Notes under the pieces: generated by a model
The model's database searches: none
Seen by the model: only the letters and a program-made list of their open reading frames with translations
Told to the model about the DNA's origin: nothing
DNA from: Chitinophaga sp. sic0106
Lineage (GTDB): Bacteria; Bacteroidota; Bacteroidia; Chitinophagales; Chitinophagaceae
Assembly: GCF_019219075.1 (NCBI RefSeq)
Contig: NZ_JAHUWJ010000014.1
Span: 1-64,000 of the forward strand
Direction: 5' to 3'
Length of the DNA stretch: 64,000 bases
Shown: positions 51,596 to 60,947 of the stretch, piece after piece
Layout of the letters: each line of letters starts with the position of its first letter
How positions within the stretch are numbered: the first letter of the stretch is position 1
Made by a program: the position numbers and the translations under genes

Positions 51596-51631
51596 ATAAA
51601 AAACGAGCCCGCAATTACTGCGGGCTCGTTG
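51596..51631 (-). terminator. Thiolase gene terminator
   Basis: A perfect 11-bp stem (51619-51629 with 51603-51613), 5-nt loop, followed on the minus strand by a long T-run. It lies about 20 nt behind the stop. Confidence 0.9.
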
Positions 51632-51650
51632 CAAGGAATATTTAATTTTT

Positions 51651-52829
51651 TTAGCTGAGATTTTCGATGACGCCGGCGATACCTTGTCCGCCACCTACGC
51701 AGGCCGTAACGATACCGTATTTTTTATTGAGGCGTTTCATATCACCGAGGAGCTGCACGGTGAGTTTAGCGCCGGTACAACCGAGGGGATGCCCCAGGGC
51801 GATGGCGCCGCCGTTGATGTTAACGATATCCGGATTGATACCGAGCTCGCGGATAACGGCGATAGACTGTGAGGCGAAGGCTTCATTGAGCTCTACGAGG
51901 TCGATATCGCTGAGGGATTTACCGGCTCTTTCCAGGGCTTTAGGCACTGCGGCCACTGGGCCGATGCCCATGATGCGCGGATGTACACCGGCAGAAACGC
52001 AGGATACGAGTCGCCCGATAGGCTTCAGGTTTAATTTATTCACCATTTTCTCGCTCATAACAATCACAAAAGCAGCGCCATCGGATGTTTGTGAGGAGTT
52101 ACCAGCGGTCACGGAGCCGCCGGCGGCGAATACGGGTTTGAGTTTAGCCAGGGCATCAATGCTGGTATCTGCACGTGGGCCCTCGTCGGTATCTACGATG
52201 TAGGAGCGGTTGGCCTTTTTACCTTTAGCATCTACATATACTTCATTTACATCAATAGGTAGTATCCCCTCTTTGAAATAGCCGTTGCTGATAGCATTTA
52301 AGGCCTTCTGGTGGGAGTTATAGGAGAACAGGTCCTGATCTTCCCTGCTGACTTTAAATTCTTTGGCAACGGCTTCAGCGGTAAGGCCCATCCCTATGTA
52401 ATAATCCGGGTTGGATTTAGCAACGGAGTAGTTGGGAACAGTTTTCCATCCGGCTACGGGCACCAGGCTCATACTTTCGGTACCACCAGCAATGATGCAA
52501 TCGGCCATACCGGATTGAATTTTAGCGGTAGCAATGGCGATGGTTTCCAGTCCTGATGCGCAATAGCGGTTAACGGTCATCCCAGGCACCTCAATGCCCA
52601 GCGCTCTCACGGAAATCATGCGTCCTATCTGCAAACCTTGTTCTGCTTCGGGCACAGCGTTTCCAACAATCAGGTCATCGACCAGTTTGGGATCGAGTTG
52701 TGGTACGGACTTGAGCAAGCCGGTAATCACATCAACTGCCAGATCATCGGGCCTGTAAAAGCGGAAACCTCCTCTCTTGGATTTGCCAACCGCAGTACGG
52801 TAACCGGCAACTATATACGCTTCTTGCAT
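51651..52829 (-). CDS. Acetyl-CoA C-acyltransferase (thiolase)
   Basis: Thiolase of 392 residues, either degradative (3-ketoacyl-CoA cleavage in beta-oxidation) or acetoacetyl-CoA forming. The nucleophile is Cys90 in NRYCASGLETI. GHPLGCTGAK carries the catalytic His, and CVGGGQG near the C-terminus carries the second Cys. NEAFASQ completes the set. Length is normal. A plausible -7 box (TAAATTTG, minus strand 52881-52874) lies about 45 nt upstream. No beta-oxidation partners (FadB) are adjacent, so the direction of the reaction in vivo is open. Confidence 0.93.
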   Translation of the reverse strand: MQEAYIVAGYRTAVGKSKRGGFRFYRPDDLAVDVITGLLKSVPQLDPKLVDDLIVGNAVPEAEQGLQIGRMISVRALGIEVPGMTVNRYCASGLETIAIATAKIQSGMADCIIAGGTESMSLVPVAGWKTVPNYSVAKSNPDYYIGMGLTAEAVAKEFKVSREDQDLFSYNSHQKALNAISNGYFKEGILPIDVNEVYVDAKGKKANRSYIVDTDEGPRADTSIDALAKLKPVFAAGGSVTAGNSSQTSDGAAFVIVMSEKMVNKLNLKPIGRLVSCVSAGVHPRIMGIGPVAAVPKALERAGKSLSDIDLVELNEAFASQSIAVIRELGINPDIVNINGGAIALGHPLGCTGAKLTVQLLGDMKRLNKKYGIVTACVGGGQGIAGVIENLS

Positions 52830-52916
52830 TGGACTACAATTTTATCTTGCGTTAACGATATTTACTATCCTTTCAAATTTAATTAATTTAGGGATTAATA
52901 TTGTCAGAGAAACCGT

Positions 52917-52924
52917 TAAATTTG
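52917..52924 (+). promoter_or_regulatory. Promoter -7 box of tRNA-Lys
   Basis: TAAATTTG, an exact TAnnTTTG match, about 25 nt before the mature tRNA 5' end. Confidence 0.5.
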
Positions 52925-52949
52925 AAAGCCGGAATTTAACAGATGTTAA

Positions 52950-53022
<73 letters not shown>

Positions 53023-53030
53023 CTACCTTG

Positions 53031-53059
53031 AAAAAGCGACTTAAAACAGTCGCTTTTTT
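53031..53059. terminator. Bidirectional terminator of tRNA-Lys and the TPR kinase gene
   Basis: AAAAAGCGACT (53031-53041) pairs with AGTCGCTTTTTT (53048-53059) around a 6-nt loop; A-run and T-run allow use from both sides. Confidence 0.9.
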
Positions 53060-53062
53060 CAT

Positions 53063-55411
53063 TTACGCATACTCCTCTTTTTTCTCCCTTGACTCCGAAA
53101 CTCCGGCTAAATCATTTAATGCATCTGCTTTAAACACAATAGTTATGCTGGTTCCCTGGCTAACATCAAAGTTAATAGTGGCGTCAATATCCTCACTTAA
53201 CCCCTGTATTAACCGCAGTCCCATGGATTCGGGCTCGGCATTTTTATCAAATGCTGGCATTCCTATACCATCGTCGGCTATTTGCAAAGTGATCTGGTCC
53301 TGGTCATCCTCCATAAAAATGGAGATTTCACCATGCTTGTTACCGGGAAAGGCATATTTGATAGAATTGGTCACCGCTTCGTTCAAAATCAAGCCTAATG
53401 GGATGGCTTGTGAAAGCGTCAGTTCAACAGGATCGATATTCAGTTTGAACTTTATTTGTTTAACGACTCCAAAGCTATCCTTGAGGGATTCCACCAGTTC
53501 AGGAATATATTCGGCCATGTCAATTGTTTTAATGTCATCTGACTGATAAAGCTTTTCGTGTATCAGTGACATTGCGTATATCCGGTTCTGGCTGTTTTCT
53601 ACTGCTTCCAAAGCGTCATTTTCAAGATTGCGGGCCTGCGCCTCTAGTAAACATATCACAGTATGTAAATTATTCTTTACACGATGGTGGACCTCCTTTA
53701 GTAGCCAATCCTTTTCTTTGAGCAAATGTTGCAGTGTAGTATTTTGGCGGTTGATCTGTTGTTGTTTGGCCAATAATTGCAAATTGGTCTTTTGCTTAGC
53801 CCGATATGATTTATAACCTATTCCTGAAAGTAGCAGTAATAGTATTATTCCGCCAATGGTAATATTTTTTTGCAGGTTAACCTTGTCTAACTGCGCCTTT
53901 TGAGCAGCCTGTTTACTGTTCAGTTCCTTTATGGACAGCTCCTTTTGCGTTGTTTGGTATTGCACATGTAATTCTGCTATCTGTTTATCTTTATCAGCTG
54001 TAAAAATTGAATCTTTGAGCTGGTCCCGTCGTTCCAGATGTTTGATGGCGGCCTGATAATTGCCTCTGGCGAGTAGATACTTATATAAGTTTGTATATAA
54101 AGTTACCAATAGGCCAGGCTGCATAGGTGTTGTGCTATTTTTTATGAGGGTTTCAGCACTTTTAAAGTATTTTCCTGCCTCCTCCAAATTACCGGACTTT
54201 TGATAAACATCGGCCATTTCTGTATAACAAATTAATAATACGGGATTGTGGACTGCCTCACTATGATAATTCTTTTTCAGATCCAGGGCTAATAACTTCT
54301 TATAGTATAAAAGCGCTACATCGTACTGGTTAACTTTTGTGTAATAAAGTGCTACTATCCGATAGAGATATACTCTTTGATCATAAGTTATGGTTGATTC
54401 CTGCTTTAGAACGGTTTCCAAAACAGTACGTGCTTCTTCCATTCTGTTTAATTTTAATAATATTTGAACAAGGCCACATACATCCGGAAAATCCGGGTTC
54501 TTCACTGTCGCTGCTTTCCTTTGCCATTCCAGTGCCTCATCAAATTTTGCGGTAGTGACATACGATTTAGCGATACTGCCGTAGAAATGTGCGAGCCAGC
54601 CAGTATCGCCAGTTACTTTCATGTTCTCGATGGCTTTCAGACAATAAGCGATGGACCGATTATAATTCCCCCTGTCGTACTCCAGATACTGTAACATCTC
54701 ATACGTAAAATGCAGTTTATTATACCCTAATTTCTTATATTGAGTCAACACCTCCTGCAATGCTTTTTCTGCTATGTCAAATTGCTTTCTTCTCATCTGA
54801 ATACCGGCAATACCCCGTAAAGCGTCGTTTGCATTTATCTGGTCATTCGTTTGCAGAAACAAGGACCGGGCATGTTGGTAATATTCTAATCTGTCCTGCA
54901 TTTCGCCGTCGGTCATAGTATTCTCGTAAAGTTTAGCTAATTCATGCCAGGCGGTGGCTTCCTTTTGCTTATCTCCTGTATCGTGATAATGGGCGATAAT
55001 ATCCATAAAGGACTGTATAAACCTTTTTTTGTCACCCGCTTCGACGTAGTAAGTACCTATCATTCCAATGGCTTTATACTGCCAGTCAATTTCCCGAAGC
55101 TTAATGCTTAATTCCAGGGCCTCGTTAAAAAAAACGAGGGCGCTGTCCAGGTCATTTTTTAACTCACCTGGTTTATAAAGATGATATTTTCCCATCTTTA
55201 TCTGAAGACTTATTCTGTTGGTATCCGGCTTACTGGCTTTAAGTTGTGGAAGCAGTTCCTGAGGATGTAGTTCTGAAAAATTCTGGGCTGCAACGTCGGA
55301 CACAGATAAGACCGATAGTATACAACATAAAATCAGCACCGCCAATTTGGATAAAGCACCTTTAATCAGGAGAGTTAAGTAATGGGGGATCATTTGAGCA
55401 ATCTTGCACAT
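53063..55411 (-). CDS. TPR-containing sensor histidine kinase (HisKA_2 type)
   Basis: 782-residue membrane kinase. An N-terminal signal or membrane segment (about 15-42, ending VAAQ) is followed by a periplasmic region of tetratricopeptide repeats (about 60-480), one transmembrane helix (ITIGGIILLLLLSGIGY), and a cytoplasmic kinase. The phospho-acceptor lies in LLKEVHHRVKNN (His near residue 573), which marks the HisKA_2 class, and ATP binding uses LNEAVTNSIKYAFP and DDGIGMP. No response regulator is adjacent. A TATCTTTA box directly before the ATG suggests a leaderless transcript. The ligand is unknown; a start at 55393 is also possible. Confidence 0.93.
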   Translation of the reverse strand: MCKIAQMIPHYLTLLIKGALSKLAVLILCCILSVLSVSDVAAQNFSELHPQELLPQLKASKPDTNRISLQIKMGKYHLYKPGELKNDLDSALVFFNEALELSIKLREIDWQYKAIGMIGTYYVEAGDKKRFIQSFMDIIAHYHDTGDKQKEATAWHELAKLYENTMTDGEMQDRLEYYQHARSLFLQTNDQINANDALRGIAGIQMRRKQFDIAEKALQEVLTQYKKLGYNKLHFTYEMLQYLEYDRGNYNRSIAYCLKAIENMKVTGDTGWLAHFYGSIAKSYVTTAKFDEALEWQRKAATVKNPDFPDVCGLVQILLKLNRMEEARTVLETVLKQESTITYDQRVYLYRIVALYYTKVNQYDVALLYYKKLLALDLKKNYHSEAVHNPVLLICYTEMADVYQKSGNLEEAGKYFKSAETLIKNSTTPMQPGLLVTLYTNLYKYLLARGNYQAAIKHLERRDQLKDSIFTADKDKQIAELHVQYQTTQKELSIKELNSKQAAQKAQLDKVNLQKNITIGGIILLLLLSGIGYKSYRAKQKTNLQLLAKQQQINRQNTTLQHLLKEKDWLLKEVHHRVKNNLHTVICLLEAQARNLENDALEAVENSQNRIYAMSLIHEKLYQSDDIKTIDMAEYIPELVESLKDSFGVVKQIKFKLNIDPVELTLSQAIPLGLILNEAVTNSIKYAFPGNKHGEISIFMEDDQDQITLQIADDGIGMPAFDKNAEPESMGLRLIQGLSEDIDATINFDVSQGTSITIVFKADALNDLAGVSESREKKEEYA

Positions 55412-55793
55412 GGGTAAAGATAGTTGATATCGTAAAAGCTAATAATTTGAATATAATACCTCGGATTAAGTCCTAATTCACAAAAGACAATCCAATTAGT
55501 TGGTAAACTTACTTTAGCTATCGACCAGGCTGAATGAAGGGCAATTAAATACCCATTTAAATTTCGGAATTTTTGCTTAGAAAAACAATCCGGGCATTTT
55601 GATTAACCTGCTAAATATGACGATATCATTACGTTGTTAAGATCCTCGTTCCCCTTTCGTTAATGAAATTTTCTTATCGAGATACCACAGTAGTGTGTTG
55701 GATAGTTATCGAATTTCAGATGGCATTTGGGCGTTTTCTATAAAGCAACAAGCCACCGCTATCCGGTGGTTTGTCGCTTAAAGCTACTATTAA
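55412..55793. other. 382-bp gap before the twelve-gene array
   Basis: AT-rich and without ORF. Near its right end AAGCAACAAGCCACCG (55743-55758) pairs imperfectly with CGGTGGTTTGTCGCTT (55764-55779); on the minus strand this could terminate the twelve-gene transcript, although its T-run is poor. Nothing else recognised. Confidence 0.45.
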
Positions 55794-56432
55794 TTACGCT
55801 TCAGGCAGCGCTGGGGGCAATAATTCCATCAGCTCACTTGTTGTTAGTATGGCATGCGCATAAGTAGGTCCGTTCAGGACGTGGGCAGCATGCATCATTT
55901 CCGGCGTATAGGCAGCTGTCGCGTCTTTCACCAGCGTTACATGGTAACCAAGTTCCATAGCGAACCGGCAAGTGCTTTCTACACAGGTATTCGCCAGTAA
56001 TCCAACAGCAACCACATGGGTGATTCCCCGTTGCTTAAGCAGCATATCCAGATCTGTATTGGCGAATCCACTTTGGGCCCAATGTTCTTTGGCCACGATG
56101 TCGCCCTCCTGGGGGGCAAAGTCCGGATGCCATTCGCCACCCCAGGTGCCCTTTGCAAAGGAATGGCGGCTCATGATACCTACCTGGGTTGGGTTAGGAT
56201 ACTTCCAGTATTGGTAGTCAGTTGGTTCCCAACGTTTATGAGGTACAATAAAAATTTGGATACCGGCTTCTCTGATCGCCTTAACAATGGTCCTGAGGTT
56301 ATTTAATAAGTTATTATTCTCTGCAACATCTTTCACCCTTGGCCACACCTTTCCGCCTTCTGATAAAAAATCGTTATAAGGGTCGATAAACATCAACGCT
56401 GTTGCTTCGCGTAAATAGGTTTGAGCTTCCAT
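55794..56432 (-). CDS. Isochorismatase-family cysteine hydrolase
   Basis: Cysteine hydrolase of 212 residues; members split amides, N-carbamoyl compounds or vinyl ethers. The triad is visible: Asp17 in ALMFIDPYNDF, Lys115 in VAKEHW and Cys150 in LLANTCVEST, the last with the cis-peptide-type motif before it. The His-rich loop HKRWEPTDYQYW may define the substrate pocket. Last gene of the twelve-gene array, 27 bp after the SRPBCC gene. Substrate unknown; nicotinamidase is unlikely because its metal motif is not evident. Confidence 0.9.
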   Translation of the reverse strand: MEAQTYLREATALMFIDPYNDFLSEGGKVWPRVKDVAENNNLLNNLRTIVKAIREAGIQIFIVPHKRWEPTDYQYWKYPNPTQVGIMSRHSFAKGTWGGEWHPDFAPQEGDIVAKEHWAQSGFANTDLDMLLKQRGITHVVAVGLLANTCVESTCRFAMELGYHVTLVKDATAAYTPEMMHAAHVLNGPTYAHAILTTSELMELLPPALPEA

Positions 56433-56459
56433 TTTTTTGAATTTTAATTAAGGCCCTTA

Positions 56460-56987
56460 TCAACTTCTTAAAGCATGCCGTTCGATGCTTTTGGCAAACA
56501 ACGGGGTTTCACTTTGATTATGATAGATAGAAACAGGTTGCCGTTGTGTTTTAAACAGATCAAAAGGCATACCCTGTTTCTCCAAAGCTTTTAGAAACCC
56601 CTCTGTTGGTCTTGATATTACCCGGTTGGTAAACCTGCATGTATTTTCATCTAGCTTCTCAACGGTTAATTCCCAATGCACCAAAATATTGACACGGCCT
56701 GTTGGTGTAAACACATCCGACACTGACTCCAGAATCAGATGTGCAGGTTCCGACAACGTTTCTACGTAATGCTGCACCATGGGGCTGCCACCCAATACCT
56801 CCACGTTTATTGACATCCTTTTTCCTTCCGGCGATGTGGTAACACCAGCAGTAACGTGGGCTGGTGAACATGCCTGGTACTCATCTTCGGGGAGCGAAAA
56901 GCACCATTCAGGGATATTGATCTTTTCGATCGGAGCGTTGATCACTGCGGAAAAGCTGGAATCAACGATAATTGGTTCGTTTTCCAT
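56460..56987 (-). CDS. SRPBCC-like small-molecule-binding protein
   Basis: 175-residue protein whose alternating strands (DSSFSAVINAPIEKINI, VHWELTVEKLDENTCRFTNRVI) and C-terminal helix (TEGFLKALEKQG) fit the START/SRPBCC ligand-binding fold. No catalytic motif is visible. It lacks a signal peptide. In this operon it may bind or process a hydrophobic intermediate. Assignment rests on pattern, not on a diagnostic motif. Confidence 0.55.
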   Translation of the reverse strand: MENEPIIVDSSFSAVINAPIEKINIPEWCFSLPEDEYQACSPAHVTAGVTTSPEGKRMSINVEVLGGSPMVQHYVETLSEPAHLILESVSDVFTPTGRVNILVHWELTVEKLDENTCRFTNRVISRPTEGFLKALEKQGMPFDLFKTQRQPVSIYHNQSETPLFAKSIERHALRS

Positions 56988-57035
56988 AAATATTAAATTA
57001 AAGTTGTGTTATTGAGACAATATTGTAGTGGTTCA

Positions 57036-57902
57036 TTAATGAATATTGTTATTCTCACCGATCCGGTTTAAATAATCGCCTACGTTATATTCAAAATCGC
57101 TATCCTGCTGAAAACCCCAGTTCCGGAGTTTTTCTATGACGGGCTTTCTTTCTGGCCGGTTGGCAGTTTCGATATACGCTGCGCGGGACTCATTCATATG
57201 TGCCAACTGTGGCCTCGGAGCCCGCTCATTGACGAGCGCCTTAGCTTTCCCGGTTATTACCTGCTCAAACTGGCTAATGCGGAGCGCAAAATTGTGTACA
57301 AACTCGTTCAGCTTGTCATCTGTGATCATCCGGTTAATTAGTCCATAACGTTCGGCAATACCGGCATCCAGATCTTCCCCACCTATAATGATCTCCAGCG
57401 CACGCGCCCTACCCACTAAAAGCGGCAGAAATTCCATACTCCCTCCTCCAGGTATTGTTCCTACAGCTACTTCAAACTGACCAAATATTGCGTTATCACT
57501 GGCAAAGCGGATATCACAGGCCGCCGCAAACTCAATACCTACTCCACGGGTGCGACCGCGGATAGCAGCAATCGAAATTACCGGCGACTCATACAGCGCT
57601 ACAGCCACATCGAACACCGGCAGGATGCCCGAAATTGTTCTGCGGGATACGATCTCCCCACCTCTGGCTACATCAAAGTGCGCAATAAAAAAATCCTGTA
57701 GTGCGCTGTCAAACACAATCACCCTCAATTCAGGCGAGGCCTGCATACGGCGCACTACTTCCTCCAGGCCGGTCAGTAATTCAGGACCGAACAGGTTAAG
57801 CGGTGGGGCATCGAAGGTTACCTGCCAGTAACCAGGGTTATGGCGGATTAAACGAACCGGGGTTCCTTCCAGTTGCTCTGTAATTCTCAGGGGTTCTTTC
57901 AT
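57036..57902 (-). CDS. Enoyl-CoA hydratase/isomerase family protein
   Basis: Crotonase-fold protein of 288 residues. The oxyanion-hole segment IAAIRGRTRGVGIEFAAACDIRFAS and FGQFEVAVGTIPGGGSMEFLPLLVGRARALEII are clear family blocks; the Gly pair of the hole is present, and Glu of FEVAVGTIPG is a candidate acid. The hydratase-type second Glu is not certain, so isomerase or hydrolase activity is possible. Fourth from the end of transcription of the array's last part, 47 bp after the SDR gene. Confidence 0.88.
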   Translation of the reverse strand: MKEPLRITEQLEGTPVRLIRHNPGYWQVTFDAPPLNLFGPELLTGLEEVVRRMQASPELRVIVFDSALQDFFIAHFDVARGGEIVSRRTISGILPVFDVAVALYESPVISIAAIRGRTRGVGIEFAAACDIRFASDNAIFGQFEVAVGTIPGGGSMEFLPLLVGRARALEIIIGGEDLDAGIAERYGLINRMITDDKLNEFVHNFALRISQFEQVITGKAKALVNERAPRPQLAHMNESRAAYIETANRPERKPVIEKLRNWGFQQDSDFEYNVGDYLNRIGENNNIH

Positions 57903-57949
57903 CGTTTTAGATTATAAATTATACTGTATAAAAAATTTAATGATCCCGA

Positions 57950-58798
57950 TTAACCATGTGCCGCTTCCGTAACATCTTTCCACTCCTCGAACTCGGCAAA
58001 CCTCTTTTCGTAGTTTTGCTTTACCAGTGGATAGGCAACTTTACCTAAGAGTAATCTGAGTGGTGGATTTGCTGAATCGACGAGTTTAAGAATAGCGTCC
58101 GTCGTGGCTTCAGGTTTGCCCCAGGTCTCTGGCGAAAGGCTTCCATAAAAAGCTTTTCTCAGCGGCGTATAAACGTCATTTTCTTTGGTGCGGAAAGCAG
58201 ATGCGCCTGACCAGTCTGTTGAATAACCATTAGGTTCTATTAAAGAAACTTTAATGCCAAAAGCAGCTACTTCTGTAGCTAAAGTTTCGCTCAAGCCTTC
58301 CACTGCAAATTTGGAGGCATTGTATAAGCCTAAAACTGGTAGTGTGGCTAAACCCAGCATACTGGACACCTGCAAAATATGGCCAGTTTGCTGCTTGCGC
58401 ATTAACGGCAATATTGCCTGCGTCATCCACAGCAAGCCGAAGAAATTGGTTTCCATTTGATCCCGGGCTTCTTGCTCGGTCGTTTCCTCGATCGCTCCAA
58501 ATAAACCGTAGCCTGCATTATTGATCAATACATCAATGCGGCCAAATTTTGCTTTAACTTTCTGTACCGTTTCGAAGCATTCAGATCTGTTGTTTACATC
58601 CAACTTTATTGGCAGTACCGCATCGCCGTACTGCGCCACAAGTTCGTCAAGATGTTTAAGATCCCTTGCGGTTGCTGCTACTTTATCGCCACGCTCTAAA
58701 AACGCTTTGGCCCATAGTTTGCCAAATCCACGCGAAGCGCCAGTTATTAAGATTACTTTGGGACTTGTTGCTGCATCCCTATTTTTGATGATTTCCAT
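57950..58798 (-). CDS. Short-chain dehydrogenase/reductase (complete)
   Basis: Classical SDR of 282 residues. The cofactor loop is TGASRGFG (about residues 19-26), Asp72-type turn in LDVNNRSE, the NNAGYG strand, Ser in QVSSMLG and the catalytic LYNASKFA (Tyr-x-x-x-Lys). The absence of an acidic residue right after the second strand and Arg in the loop suggest NADP(H). Substrate unknown. The start follows the sequence TTATAAAATTCAAAA, an AT-rich leader seen again upstream of the last gene of the array. Confidence 0.93.
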   Translation of the reverse strand: MEIIKNRDAATSPKVILITGASRGFGKLWAKAFLERGDKVAATARDLKHLDELVAQYGDAVLPIKLDVNNRSECFETVQKVKAKFGRIDVLINNAGYGLFGAIEETTEQEARDQMETNFFGLLWMTQAILPLMRKQQTGHILQVSSMLGLATLPVLGLYNASKFAVEGLSETLATEVAAFGIKVSLIEPNGYSTDWSGASAFRTKENDVYTPLRKAFYGSLSPETWGKPEATTDAILKLVDSANPPLRLLLGKVAYPLVKQNYEKRFAEFEEWKDVTEAAHG

Positions 58799-58830
58799 TG
58801 TCTTAACTTTTGAATTTTATAATGACTCTG

Positions 58831-59337
58831 TCAGCGCACATCCTTATTGTGTCTGCGTTTATTCCTCGGATCATCTGACGGATCCACGTAACTTATTCCC
58901 AACGGGCCGTTTGCGGTAACTTGTGTTTCGTAATTCCCGGATTGCGCCCAATGGAAATGTGGTGTATTGCCGGGCAGCACTATAACACTCCCCGGCGGAT
59001 ATGCCTTTAGTTTGGAAGCATCAAATTTTGCACCTATGCCGATGTAAAAAACACCGGAGATGACTGTATAAATCCTGTTTTCGGGATGTATATGCGGGCG
59101 CAGTATCACTCCGGCAGGTACCCTTACGCGGATAACATATGGCCCGATTTTTTGGGGTTCGCCCACGAGTACGGCAAGGCGTGCCTCTGGTGGAAATGCG
59201 GGAAACGGTAACCACTTAATACTCTCTGAATAGATGTCACCAAACTTATTACCTGGCAGTCCCTGGGCATTGCCGGGGACTATTCCAGACAATACACAGA
59301 GGAAACAGAGTACTAAAGGATATTCTATTTTTTTCAT
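58831..59337 (-). CDS. Exported cupin-domain protein
   Basis: 168-residue protein with a signal peptide (MKKIEYPLVLCFLCVLSGIVPGNAQG). The cupin core has the metal motif LRPHIHPENRIYTVISG (His-x-His with Glu) and the second motif GNTPHFHWA. It resembles the ChrR-like or small cupin enzymes and binding proteins. It is the only gene of the twelve with an obvious export signal, which places one step in the periplasm. Reaction unknown. Confidence 0.85.
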   Translation of the reverse strand: MKKIEYPLVLCFLCVLSGIVPGNAQGLPGNKFGDIYSESIKWLPFPAFPPEARLAVLVGEPQKIGPYVIRVRVPAGVILRPHIHPENRIYTVISGVFYIGIGAKFDASKLKAYPPGSVIVLPGNTPHFHWAQSGNYETQVTANGPLGISYVDPSDDPRNKRRHNKDVR

Positions 59338-59415
59338 GAGCTAACAATTTTTAATCCCAGTGAAGTACCCGGTACATGCCAACTTTAGAGATGCTGGCTT
59401 TTGCAGTTTACTTCA

Positions 59416-60108
59416 TCAGGTCCTGTCAGCATAGTTAAGTAAAGTGTCGATTGCCAATACGGACGATGCCGGATTCTGGCCAGTGATCAATACACCATCG
59501 CGGGTAACAAACGGTTTCCAGTCTTCACCTTTTTGAAAATTTGCGCCTCTTTGCTTCAGCATATCTTCCAAAAGAAAAGGGACCACTTCAGTAAGTTCAG
59601 CGGTTTCTTCTTCCGTATTCGTAAAGGCGGACACTCTTTTTCCTTCAATCAGCCACAAACCATCCGGCGTTCTTGCATATTTCAACGCAGCAGGAGCATG
59701 ACAAACCAGTATTACAGGTTTCCGGTTTTCATAGAAGGCTTCTATCAGCTTTACAGAGTCTCTGTCTTCCGCCAGATCCCACATTGGGCCGTGACCACCC
59801 GGATAAAAAATGGCGTCAAAATCATTTTCTGAAACACTATTCAGTTTTACCGTATTACTCAATCTGCTCTGTGTTTCAGGGTCATCGTAGTACCGCCTGG
59901 TTGCTGCTGTTTTGTTTTCGGGCAGGTCACTTTTAGGATCAATTGGCGCTTGCCCACCTTTCGGTGATGCGATTACAATCTCTTTCCCAAGGTCACGCAA
60001 CTTATAATAAGGTGCCGCGAACTCTTCTATCCATAAGCCTGTTTTTTTGCCCGTGTTACCCAACTTATCATGAGAGGTAACAACGAATAGAACTTTGTTG
60101 ATTTTCAT
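59416..60108 (-). CDS. DJ-1/PfpI-family protein (Hsp31-like)
   Basis: 230-residue class I glutamine-amidotransferase-like protein. The nucleophile is Cys136 in VILVCHAPAAL on the nucleophile elbow, with GGHGPMWDL before it and the acidic residue in LWIEEFAAPYY. The insert and length resemble Hsp31 or the glyoxalase III/DJ-1 subgroup, which detoxify methylglyoxal or glycated molecules. That chemistry would fit the stress character of the operon, but it is inference. Confidence 0.9.
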   Translation of the reverse strand: MKINKVLFVVTSHDKLGNTGKKTGLWIEEFAAPYYKLRDLGKEIVIASPKGGQAPIDPKSDLPENKTAATRRYYDDPETQSRLSNTVKLNSVSENDFDAIFYPGGHGPMWDLAEDRDSVKLIEAFYENRKPVILVCHAPAALKYARTPDGLWLIEGKRVSAFTNTEEETAELTEVVPFLLEDMLKQRGANFQKGEDWKPFVTRDGVLITGQNPASSVLAIDTLLNYADRT

Positions 60109-60193
60109 AATTTTTACATTTTAAAATTGAATTTTTGGGCAAAGCAATCCTCACCGGGTATTTCCCGGTTTAAAAAATGCTTATGATTAATGC

Positions 60194-60943
60194 TTACAGC
60201 GGTGTTTTTACACCTGCATTTAGAATTTTTAATCGATTGGAAATCCCCAGTGCAGTAAAAGACTGCCGGAGCATTTCACCCGTTTCAGTATAGTGCGACC
60301 AGCCTTCAAAATGAACAGGGATGATCGTAGCGCCAGGGAAAGCAAACGAAGTATCTATGGCGTCGTTGCTACCCATCGTGACATTGAAAGGTCCGCGTGG
60401 CCGGGCAGCGCCCGCAAAAATGAATATGTATTTGGGGTTAAACTTTTCGGCGACCTCTTTTATGCCTTCATAAAAAACGGTATCTCCGGTGAGGTAGATT
60501 TGCAGCTCCGGGGTTGCCACAATAAACCCTGTAACATCGCCTGTGAGAGGCTCGCTTCCGGCCGGACCGTGCCTGGCTGGCGTTGAAGTAATAGTGATGT
60601 TCTCCTTAAAAATAATCGTTTCCCAGGGAGCCATACCAACTGCATTGCCTTTTAACCTATCTGCTCCTACCCTGGTGGTAAATACCTTAGATACTGATCG
60701 CAGAAATTCCTTGCCTGCATGGTCCAGGTTATCACCGTGCTGGTCGTGACTCAGCAATACCGCATCAATTTTACCGGGATCGACTTTTGCCGGTCCTTCT
60801 GTTTTCGAATAGGCAGGCTTACCATTGATTTCAAATACCTCACCAGCAGGATCCAATGTTGGATCGGTCATGAAGCGTACTCCTGCTATCTCCAATATGA
60901 TGGTTGGGCCGCCGAGATAAATTACATTGATCGCATTTTCCAT
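60194..60943 (-). CDS. MBL-fold metallo-hydrolase
   Basis: 249-residue metallo-beta-lactamase-fold protein of the UlaG-like group. The metal site begins with VLLSHDQHGDNLDHAG (residues 63-77), and further ligands lie in ARHGP, LTGDTVF and IPVHFEGW. The first loop departs from plain HxHxDH, as in relatives I know. It starts 4 bp after the nitronate monooxygenase stop, so translation is coupled. The substrate could be a lactone, phosphate ester or similar; unknown. Confidence 0.9.
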   Translation of the reverse strand: MENAINVIYLGGPTIILEIAGVRFMTDPTLDPAGEVFEINGKPAYSKTEGPAKVDPGKIDAVLLSHDQHGDNLDHAGKEFLRSVSKVFTTRVGADRLKGNAVGMAPWETIIFKENITITSTPARHGPAGSEPLTGDVTGFIVATPELQIYLTGDTVFYEGIKEVAEKFNPKYIFIFAGAARPRGPFNVTMGSNDAIDTSFAFPGATIIPVHFEGWSHYTETGEMLRQSFTALGISNRLKILNAGVKTPL

Positions 60944-60947
60944 CGTC

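Noticed and set aside
53628..53816. Small ORF opposite the TPR kinase gene.
   Set aside because: Short antisense frame without leader or similarity.
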